DNA of 7,091 nt from a bacterium (Candidatus Gribaldobacteria) CG_4_10_14_0_8_um_filter_33_9 (GTDB lineage: Bacteria; Patescibacteriota; Minisyncoccia; Minisyncoccales; CG1-02-41-26): assembly GCA_002785165.1 (NCBI GenBank), contig PFMI01000009.1, forward strand, positions 1 through 7,091, given 5' to 3'. Below the pieces are notes generated by a model that saw nothing but the letters and a program-made list of their open reading frames with translations, ran no database searches and was not told where the DNA came from. The stretch's first letter is position 1. The number at the start of each line of letters is the position of its first letter. This document shows, piece by piece, positions 1-5,422 of this stretch. Position numbers and translations under genes: made by a program.

Positions 1-1
1 T

Positions 2-166
2 GCTTTATATTTATGTCTTTTTATCAAAAGCGAATTTGAAACAACGCTAACCGAAGAAAAAGCCATTGTTTTATTTGTTTTGTTATTTTACGTGGTTTTA
101 ATATTATTAATTTTATCAAATTTTACAAATTTATCAAAATTTTTCATTGAATTTGAACAAATTTAA
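2..166 (+). CDS. 3' end of an unidentified membrane protein (partial)
   Basis: An open frame enters from the left edge and runs 54 codons to TAA at 164-166; the start lies outside the window. The fragment has a polar stretch with several Glu and Thr, then a strongly hydrophobic run at about fragment residues 21-38 (AIVLFVLLFYVVLILLIL) that would make one transmembrane helix, and a short tail rich in Phe and Asn. This length of open frame is uncommon by chance in such AT-rich DNA, and the helix-like composition supports real coding. The tail is encoded by a loosely repeated TCAAATTT-like stretch at about 114-144. No family is recognisable. Alternatively it is a degraded remnant, since mobile-element debris follows directly in the same frame. 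Confidence 0.5.
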   Translation, partial: ALYLCLFIKSEFETTLTEEKAIVLFVLLFYVVLILLILSNFTNLSKFFIEFEQI

Positions 167-283
167 CTGCTCAAATTCATTCTGCATATAACCGTTAATC
201 AATATAATTTTGGAAAAAGATTAAAATCAATAAATTACAAAACACCCGCGCAATTTTTGCAAGTTGGATTATTCCCAAGATAA
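167..283 (+). pseudogene. Remnant of a DDE transposase/integrase C-terminus
   Basis: Directly after the stop at 164-166 the same frame stays open to TAA at 281-283. Its translation ends with a pattern typical of the C-terminus of IS3/IS481-type integrase-core transposases: YNF at 203-211, then Arg, Lys-Ser and NYKTPAQF up to about 258, and a short tail ending in LFPR. The family pattern is YN-x-x-RPHxSLxYKTPxxF. Here the RPH portion is altered to RLK. There is no start codon, no DDE catalytic core, and only about 38 residues remain, so this is a decayed fragment. No terminal inverted repeats can be assigned. The assignment rests on one motif and is moderate; no activity is expected. Confidence 0.45.
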
Positions 284-372
284 TATCTCTCATGAAATTT
301 ATATGCGTCAAGTTTATCCATTATATTTTCTAAACAATGTCAATCTTTTTTTTGTGTTGCGCTAAAATCAGT
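284..372. other. Short non-coding stretch with nothing recognisable
   Basis: This AT-rich stretch lies between the transposase remnant and the putative comF promoter. I see no long open frame, tRNA-like fold or GC-rich hairpin. It may contain the outer end of the decayed element, but no inverted repeat or target duplication can be identified. Confidence 0.4.
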
Positions 373-401
373 TTGCTAAATAGATTTTTTAGAATTAAAA
401 T
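373..401 (+). promoter_or_regulatory. Putative sigma-70-type promoter of comF
   Basis: TTGCTA at 373-378 and TAAAAT at 396-401 are separated by 17 bases, a good match to housekeeping -35 and -10 elements. The -10 ends only 8 bases before the ATG at 410, so the transcript would begin at or within a few bases of the start codon. No Shine-Dalgarno sequence is visible, which agrees with a leaderless or near-leaderless mRNA. In such AT-rich DNA chance matches are frequent. Confidence 0.4.
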
Positions 402-409
402 AATTATTG

Positions 410-1126
410 ATGAAATTTTCTTGTAAAAAATTTTTATTAGATATTTTTTTTCCTCAATTTTGCTTGGGTTGCGGAAAGGAAGGGGAGATTATCTGTTTAG
501 ATTGTTTCTTTTTAATTGAAATTTTAGAATATTTTTTTTGTGTTTTTTGCAAAAAATCGCAAAAAGTTTTGAAAAAAAGAACCTGTTCGCTTCATCGCAA
601 AAACGCGCTCAATGGATTATTTTCCGCCACTTCTTATGAAACTCCTTTAGTTCAAACATTGATCAAAAATTTTAAATACGAACCTTTTTTAAAAACTTTA
701 ACCGAACCATTGTCTTCTTTGATTATCGCTCATTTTCTTTTATCTGAAAGCTGGAAGGTTTTTTATCCTCTTGAAAAATCTCTTTTAGTCCCCATACCCC
801 TTGTTGGTTTTAGAAAAAGATGGCGGGGTTTTAATCAGGCGGAAGAAATCGCCAAAATCCTTTCCATTTTTTTTAGGACAAGGTTAGAAAATAATAATCT
901 TGTAAAAATAAAATCAACTCTTTCGCAAGCCGAGCTAATGGGGGAAGAAAGAAAAAAAAATATTAAAAACGCTTTTAAAGTTAAGACGCCTGAAATTTTT
1001 AAAGGAAAGAAAATATTTATTATTGACGATGTTTTTACTACAGGCGCCACTTTGGAAGAAGCGGCAAAGGTCTTAAAACATGCCGGCGCCAAGCAAGTGT
1101 GGGGGATAGTAATAGCCAGAGAATAA
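410..1126 (+). CDS. comF: ComF family phosphoribosyltransferase-like protein
   Basis: ComF proteins are cytoplasmic and support natural transformation, probably handling incoming single-stranded DNA; the substrate of the phosphoribosyltransferase fold is not settled. This 238-residue product has the usual family length and layout. An N-terminal double zinc finger has Cys pairs at 18/21, 29/32 and 44/47 plus Cys59 and His62. The ComF signature VPIPL at 127-131 is followed by RWRGFNQAEEIA at 137-148. The PRPP-binding loop IDDVFTTGAT lies at 205-214. The C-terminus is complete. I prefer ATG at 410 to the TTG at 407 immediately before it. No ribosome-binding site is seen. The gene converges on the pilus ATPase gene, which fits a DNA-uptake role. 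The family assignment is secure; the function in this organism is inferred. Confidence 0.93.
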   Translation: MKFSCKKFLLDIFFPQFCLGCGKEGEIICLDCFFLIEILEYFFCVFCKKSQKVLKKRTCSLHRKNALNGLFSATSYETPLVQTLIKNFKYEPFLKTLTEPLSSLIIAHFLLSESWKVFYPLEKSLLVPIPLVGFRKRWRGFNQAEEIAKILSIFFRTRLENNNLVKIKSTLSQAELMGEERKKNIKNAFKVKTPEIFKGKKIFIIDDVFTTGATLEEAAKVLKHAGAKQVWGIVIARE

Positions 1127-1138
1127 GAGCGATTTTAA

Positions 1139-1166
1139 TTTTCAAATTTTCAAATTTTCAAATTTT
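1139..1166. repeat. 8-base tandem repeat between convergent genes
   Basis: The unit TTTTCAAA occurs three and a half times without error. It fills most of the 42-base spacer between the comF stop and the pilB stop. The spacer has no GC-rich hairpin, so no classical terminator is visible for either gene. Related CAAATTT sequences occur within argS and near the left edge. Confidence 0.85.
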
Positions 1167-1168
1167 AA

Positions 1169-2920
1169 TTATTCAATGATTACCCTGAACACTTCTTCCA
1201 GAGAGGTAATTCCTTGCGCGGCTTTGATAAATCCGTCTTCAATCATCAGCCGCATTCCTTCTTCTCGCGCTCTTTTTTGAATTTCATCAGAGCTTGCTTG
1301 TTTTTGAATTAAATGTTTTATTGATTCGGAAATTGATATAGTTTCATAAATTCCAATTCTTCCTTTATATCCTTCGGGCGTTTTTTTGCTGGGTTGCGGC
1401 CGAAAAAAATTAATATCTTGAAGATTTTGTTCTTTCTTTAGAATCTTTTCCTGTATTAATATTTTTTCTATTTCTTTTAAATCGCAATATTTAGAAAGAT
1501 TTGCTATTTCTTCCTGGTTTAATTTATATGGTTTTTTCTCTTCAGTAAGTTTTCTCACCAATCTTTGAGCTAAAATTAAATTTAGAGTTGAAGAAAGGAG
1601 AAACGGTTCTTGTTTCATGTCAATCAGTCGGGGAATGGTCCCTGCCGCGGAATTTGTGTGCAGAGTGGAAAGAACAAGGTGTCCGGTTAATGCGGCATTG
1701 ATTGCCAAACTGGCTGTTTCATTGTCCCGAATTTCTCCCACCATTAAAATATCTGGATCTTGTCTTAATAATGACCGCAATCCAGAAACAAAAGTCAGAC
1801 CAATTTTCGGATTCACTTGCGTCTGATTAATTCTGGGCATCCGATATTCCACAGGATCTTCAACTGTGGAAATATTAACAGCAGGGTCATTAAGAATTTC
1901 CATCAAAGAATAAAGAGTGGTGGTTTTTCCGCAGCCAGTGGGTCCGGTAATTAAAATTATGCCCACGGGTTTTTTTAGCGCTCGATAAACCCTTTCTAAC
2001 GCTTCGTCCCGCAGCCCTAATTCCTCAAGTGTGAATCCTTCGGCTGTTTCCGACAAAAGCCGAATAACAACCTTTTCCCCATTGAAAACTGGCAAAATTG
2101 AGACGCGACAGGAATATTTGTAATTTTCGTCTTCTATTTTAAAGCGGCCATCCTGCGGTAAGCGATGCTCGTCTATTTTTAAATTGCTTAAGATTTTGAT
2201 TCTAGCTACAATTCCTGAGTTAGTTCCCAATGGCAAAACCATAGCGTCATGTAAAATTCCATCAATTCTATATCTAACCAAAACTTCTTTTTTCATTGGC
2301 TCAATGTGAACATCAGAAGCTCTTTGAAGAATTGCGTGCTTTAATAAAGTGTCAATTATTTTTATTATAGAAAATTCTTGAGCTTGTTTTTCTAGTTCAT
2401 TTTTCCTATTTTCCAATCCTTTTTCTTTAGAGATTATTTTTATTCCTTTTGCTTCTTTTTTTATAATTTTACCAAACTCCATTCGCAAACTTTCTTGATA
2501 TTGGGAAAGGACATTTTTAATGCTTTTTTCATTAGTAAGCCGCGGCAAAATTTTTAAATTGGATTTTTTCTTTATAAATTCAATGATTTCCAAATCTTCC
2601 GGGTCCAACATTGCCACTTCTAAATTGTTTCCTTTTTTTCTAAAACTGACAATATTATGAGTTCTGGCAATGGGCTCGGGAATAATTTTTAAAATTTCCG
2701 GGTCTATTATTCCTTCTTCTAAGGCAATATAAGGAATGCCTAAAATATAGGCCTTGAGTTTAACAAGGTCGTCCTGCTTGATTAGCCCTTGATTGACTAA
2801 AACCTCTTCAATTTTTTTATTTTCTCTCTCGGCCTTCTCCGCGGCTTGGTTAAATTGAATTTCTTTAATCAAACCAGCGTCAAGTATAAAAGCTTTTAGT
2901 TGTTGTGGTTCAACTCTCAT
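1169..2920 (-). CDS. pilB: GspE/PilB-type secretion and pilus assembly ATPase
   Basis: This hexameric cytoplasmic ATPase should power extension of type IV pili or a related type II secretion pseudopilus at the inner membrane. The 583 residues are near normal family length. An N-terminal MshEN-like region spans about 1-145, followed by a charged linker and the N2 domain at about 181-300 with the SDVHIEP motif at 202-208. The ATPase core has Walker A GPTGCGKTT at 326-334, an Asp box with E354-D355, Walker B ILMVGEIRD at 391-399 and a His box TGHLVLSTLHTN at 412-423, all intact. The four-cysteine zinc motif usually found between the RLVR and YKGRIGIYE segments is absent: only Cys479 lies there, in a Lys/Glu-rich stretch of about 60 residues. 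The ATG at 2920 is preceded by a promoter match and no Shine-Dalgarno site. PilB is favoured over GspE mainly from presumed lineage and the comF neighbour. Confidence 0.92.
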   Translation of the reverse strand: MRVEPQQLKAFILDAGLIKEIQFNQAAEKAERENKKIEEVLVNQGLIKQDDLVKLKAYILGIPYIALEEGIIDPEILKIIPEPIARTHNIVSFRKKGNNLEVAMLDPEDLEIIEFIKKKSNLKILPRLTNEKSIKNVLSQYQESLRMEFGKIIKKEAKGIKIISKEKGLENRKNELEKQAQEFSIIKIIDTLLKHAILQRASDVHIEPMKKEVLVRYRIDGILHDAMVLPLGTNSGIVARIKILSNLKIDEHRLPQDGRFKIEDENYKYSCRVSILPVFNGEKVVIRLLSETAEGFTLEELGLRDEALERVYRALKKPVGIILITGPTGCGKTTTLYSLMEILNDPAVNISTVEDPVEYRMPRINQTQVNPKIGLTFVSGLRSLLRQDPDILMVGEIRDNETASLAINAALTGHLVLSTLHTNSAAGTIPRLIDMKQEPFLLSSTLNLILAQRLVRKLTEEKKPYKLNQEEIANLSKYCDLKEIEKILIQEKILKKEQNLQDINFFRPQPSKKTPEGYKGRIGIYETISISESIKHLIQKQASSDEIQKRAREEGMRLMIEDGFIKAAQGITSLEEVFRVIIE

Positions 2921-2929
2921 ATATGTATT

Positions 2930-2957
2930 ATCATACTTTTTTTTAATAAAATATCAA
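2930..2957 (-). promoter_or_regulatory. Putative promoter of pilB
   Basis: Read on the minus strand, TTGATA (2957-2952) and TATGAT (2935-2930) are 16 bases apart. An overlapping GATAAT (2932-2927) is an alternative -10. Either places transcription initiation within a few bases of the ATG at 2920, and there is no ribosome-binding site, so the mRNA may be leaderless. The element is back to back with the promoter of the rightward gene set. Confidence 0.45.
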
Positions 2958-2977
2958 ATGCTTGCGCTCAAAATTTG

Positions 2978-3005
2978 TTGACATTTTTTAATTTGTGGTT
3001 AAACT
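2978..3005 (+). promoter_or_regulatory. Putative promoter of the rightward gene set
   Basis: A perfect TTGACA at 2978-2983 is followed after 16 bases by TAAACT at 3000-3005. Initiation would be expected near 3012, leaving a leader of about 16 bases before the ATG at 3028. This placement puts the upstream GTG at 2995 inside the promoter and argues against it as the start. The two -35 boxes of this divergent region are 20 bases apart. Confidence 0.5.
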
Positions 3006-3027
3006 AATAATAGAAAATAAAAAAATT

Positions 3028-4392
3028 ATGAATAATCAAGAAAAACATGTTGGAAATTTTGGAGAAATACTTAAACGAGATATGGAAAAAACCCCTAAGG
3101 TTAAGGAAACGATCAGACATATTCTTCATGAAGAAAAAGGCGTGGAAAATCCAACAGATGAAACTTCCGCGGGAGCGGTTTTAAATGAAGTAAAAGAACT
3201 TGCTGACAATAAAAAAAAAAAAGTTGTTGAAAACAAGAGAAAAGAGGAACTTTATAACAAATTTGTTGAAGTGGAAATTTTAGGAAATTTAGAAAAAAAA
3301 GGGGAAGAAACGTATGTTCTTGCTAAAATAAAGGGAATAACTACTTTTGTAAGAGTTCCTGATGGTTTTTGGGTAAATCCTCAAAAAGAAAAAAAACCTT
3401 GGATTTGTTTTGTTTCTCATTTAGAAGAACAACAAAGTAAAGGAAAAGAAGGGAAAATTTATTATTTCGCTGATTTAATGCCTTTTGGGGGAAAAAAACA
3501 AGAAGAAAAAATAACTGAACAAGAAATCAACGATAAAGTGAATAGCGGGATTAAGATGTTAAAAGAGAAAGATTTATTTGATGAAAAGGGAGAAAAGTTA
3601 GAACAAGAATATTTGAAAGAAGCTGAAAATAATCTTTTAAAATATTTAGAACCGGAAATTTTTGAAAAAGCCAAAAAAGCAGGGATCAACAATTCAGAAA
3701 TTAAAAAATTAATTACCGAGGAAATCAGTATAGAAGAAATTTCAAAAATGATAATGGCAAGAGAAAAAGAAAAGGAAATAAAACCTCAAATAGAAATAAA
3801 AGAAGTAAAATCAATAGAACAAGGCGAGATTGTAGAAGTAAGGCAAATAATTCCAGCTAAAATTGAAGACAAAATTTCCGATAATAGATTGAGAGCGGTA
3901 TTGTATATTAATAACAAATTTACGGCTATAAAATTTCCGGCTTTTCTTTCTATAGAACAAGTAGAAGAGATTGTTAAAAAATATGACGGTGTGCCTATTC
4001 AATATCTTACATCAGCTAAAGACAAAAAAGGAAAAGATATTTTTAAAGGTTATTTTGATATTCTTGTTGAAGAGAGAATAAAAGCAGGAACTAAAAATTT
4101 AGAAATTACTGAAAAAATTATTTTTGAAAAAATTAGAGATTATAAGAAAATGATAAAACAACAAATAAGAGACAGAGAACTTCCTGTAGAAGAGGCGGAA
4201 AGAGAATTGTTGCTTTTTATGTTTTACAACGCGTTAGGAAAAGATTTATTGGAATTTGAAGCAGAAAATAGAAGAAAATTAGAAATTGAAGAAGAAGCTC
4301 CATTAACAAATGAAACCATAAAAAAAATTCTTTTAAAAACAAAGAATATGCATTTTTTTAAAAAACAAAATTTTGATTTAAAAGAAAAATAA
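3028..4392 (+). CDS. Uncharacterised charged protein of 454 residues
   Basis: I do not recognise a family. The protein has no signal peptide, no membrane segment, a single cysteine (127) and abundant Lys and Glu, so it is probably cytoplasmic. Residues 1-70 look helical and charged. A compact, more beta-rich block spans about 76-155 (FVEVEILG, YVLAKIKG, FVRVPDGFWV, WICFVSH). A helical Lys/Glu stretch covers about 160-260. A second mixed block lies at about 265-350 (RLRAVLYINNKF, GYFDILVEER). A helical C-terminus at about 355-440 includes LLLFMFYNALGKDLLEFEAE. I chose ATG at 3028 over the in-frame GTG at 2995 because the latter falls within the putative promoter; no clear ribosome-binding site precedes either. 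It is the first gene of the rightward set, 58 bases before the DHH-like gene. An adaptor or scaffold is imaginable, but there is no evidence for a function. Confidence 0.8.
   Translation: MNNQEKHVGNFGEILKRDMEKTPKVKETIRHILHEEKGVENPTDETSAGAVLNEVKELADNKKKKVVENKRKEELYNKFVEVEILGNLEKKGEETYVLAKIKGITTFVRVPDGFWVNPQKEKKPWICFVSHLEEQQSKGKEGKIYYFADLMPFGGKKQEEKITEQEINDKVNSGIKMLKEKDLFDEKGEKLEQEYLKEAENNLLKYLEPEIFEKAKKAGINNSEIKKLITEEISIEEISKMIMAREKEKEIKPQIEIKEVKSIEQGEIVEVRQIIPAKIEDKISDNRLRAVLYINNKFTAIKFPAFLSIEQVEEIVKKYDGVPIQYLTSAKDKKGKDIFKGYFDILVEERIKAGTKNLEITEKIIFEKIRDYKKMIKQQIRDRELPVEEAERELLLFMFYNALGKDLLEFEAENRRKLEIEEEAPLTNETIKKILLKTKNMHFFKKQNFDLKEK
3211..3222 (+). repeat. Run of 12 adenines within coding sequence
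   Basis: Twelve consecutive A residues encode Lys62-Lys65 of the uncharacterised protein. Such runs are prone to slippage by RNA polymerase or during replication. An added A leads to TGA within three codons and a lost A to a stop about 20 codons later, so a slipped product would be truncated near residue 70-85. Confidence 0.9.
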
Positions 4393-4436
4393 AATAATTA
4401 ATATTGGATTAAAAAAACAAATTAAAGAGAGTTTAG

Positions 4437-4442
4437 AAAGGA
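4437..4442 (+). promoter_or_regulatory. Ribosome-binding site of the DHH-like gene
   Basis: AAAGGA lies 8 bases before the ATG at 4451. It is the clearest Shine-Dalgarno match in the window and decides this start. The frame is open further upstream to about 4382 but contains no ATG, GTG or TTG before 4451. Confidence 0.65.
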
Positions 4443-4450
4443 TTCAAAAT

Positions 4451-5422
4451 ATGGAAACCTTTTTTTTCCAAAAAATTATTCTTCCAAGCAGACCGCAAGC
4501 AGACACAATCGTGGGAATTTTTCTTTTAAAAAGTTTTGGCGAAGAAAAATATCCCGGAATTAAAACAGCTCAAATTGAAATTTGGTCTATTCTGCCAGAA
4601 AAACAAACAGAAGAATCCTTAAATAAAAAGGGTTATTTTTTAATTGATATTGGCGCGGGAAAGTTTGACCATCATTTTAAAAAAACCAATGTTTCTCAAT
4701 TAATAGCCGAAGATTTAGAAATTTCTGATGATATAACTTTGCAAAAACTTTTATTATATGCGGAAAGAGATGATAAATATGGCTTAGGCACAATTTCTTC
4801 TGATTCAATTGATAAAGCTTTTGGGTTGTCGGGTTTAATTATGGCTTTAAACAGGGCTTTGCCGGAAAATCCTCAAAAAGTGATTGAAATTGTTTTGCCG
4901 TTAATCAAAGCTCATTATTTAGAAGAGGAAAAACGAATTAATAAATTGCCAAAAGAATTTGAAGAAAAAAAAGAAAAAGGAGAAGTTGAAATTTTTACAG
5001 TAAAACAAGGAAAAAAACAATTAAAAGTAGTTATTTTAGAATCTTCAAATCCCAGTATGCCTGGCTGGTTAAAATCCCAAGCTGGATTAAAGGCCGATGT
5101 AATAGTTCAAAAAGCGGCGTCTGGACATGTAAATATTTTAACTAGACCATTAAAAAAAGTTGATTTAAGATGGTCAACGGCTTATTTGAGAAATCAAGAA
5201 GCTGTTTTAAGAAATCAAAAAATTAAACTTTATACTTCTGATTTAATAAAACCAGGCAGATTAAATGAAATTCCTCAGTGGTATTATGATAGAGCAACTA
5301 ATTCTATTTTAAATGGGGGGGTAAATCCTCGGGGAATTTCTCCTACCATTGTTCCTTTAAAAAAAATAGAAGAAATAATAAAAAAAGGATTATCTCAATC
5401 TTTAATAAAAAATAATGGTTAG
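4451..5422 (+). CDS. DHH/MYG1-like putative phosphoesterase
   Basis: The 323-residue protein resembles DHH-superfamily phosphoesterases, particularly MYG1-type proteins, in the order of its acidic and histidine motifs. RPQADTIVGIFLL at 14-26 matches a motif-I position with Asp18. IDIGAGKFDHHF at 65-76 supplies Asp66 and the DHH triad 73-75, much like the D-x-G-G...FDHH segment of MYG1. ERDDKYG at 105-111 gives the next acidic pair. Family members use such residues to bind divalent metals and cut phosphodiester or phosphoanhydride bonds; MYG1 is a nuclease. The C-terminal part (about 190-315) has HVNILTRP at 226-233, a Trp/Tyr-rich IPQWYY at 274-279 and SILNGGVNP at 285-293, whose role I cannot name. 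There is no membrane segment. The gene overlaps argS by 8 bases, implying coupled translation. Substrate unknown. Confidence 0.6.
   Translation: METFFFQKIILPSRPQADTIVGIFLLKSFGEEKYPGIKTAQIEIWSILPEKQTEESLNKKGYFLIDIGAGKFDHHFKKTNVSQLIAEDLEISDDITLQKLLLYAERDDKYGLGTISSDSIDKAFGLSGLIMALNRALPENPQKVIEIVLPLIKAHYLEEEKRINKLPKEFEEKKEKGEVEIFTVKQGKKQLKVVILESSNPSMPGWLKSQAGLKADVIVQKAASGHVNILTRPLKKVDLRWSTAYLRNQEAVLRNQKIKLYTSDLIKPGRLNEIPQWYYDRATNSILNGGVNPRGISPTIVPLKKIEEIIKKGLSQSLIKNNG

Noticed and set aside
407..409. TTG at 407 as comF start
   Set aside because: An ATG follows immediately at 410, and no ribosome-binding site favours the TTG.
835..1092. Minus-strand open frame inside comF
   Set aside because: It is antisense to a well-supported gene over the PRPP-loop region and has no recognisable domain.
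1127..1168. Bidirectional terminator between comF and pilB
   Set aside because: The symmetry comes from AAATTT repeats; there is no GC-rich stem.
1617..1826. Plus-strand open frame inside pilB
   Set aside because: It is antisense to the ATPase core between Walker B and the His box; low-complexity shadow with no family features.
2995..3027. GTG at 2995 as start of the 454-residue gene, adding 11 residues
   Set aside because: It lies within the TTGACA/TAAACT promoter, upstream of the expected transcript start.
3462..4002. Two minus-strand open frames (3462-3692, 3811-4002) inside the 454-residue gene
   Set aside because: They are rich in Phe and Ser because they are the complement of Lys/Glu codons; no start context or motif.
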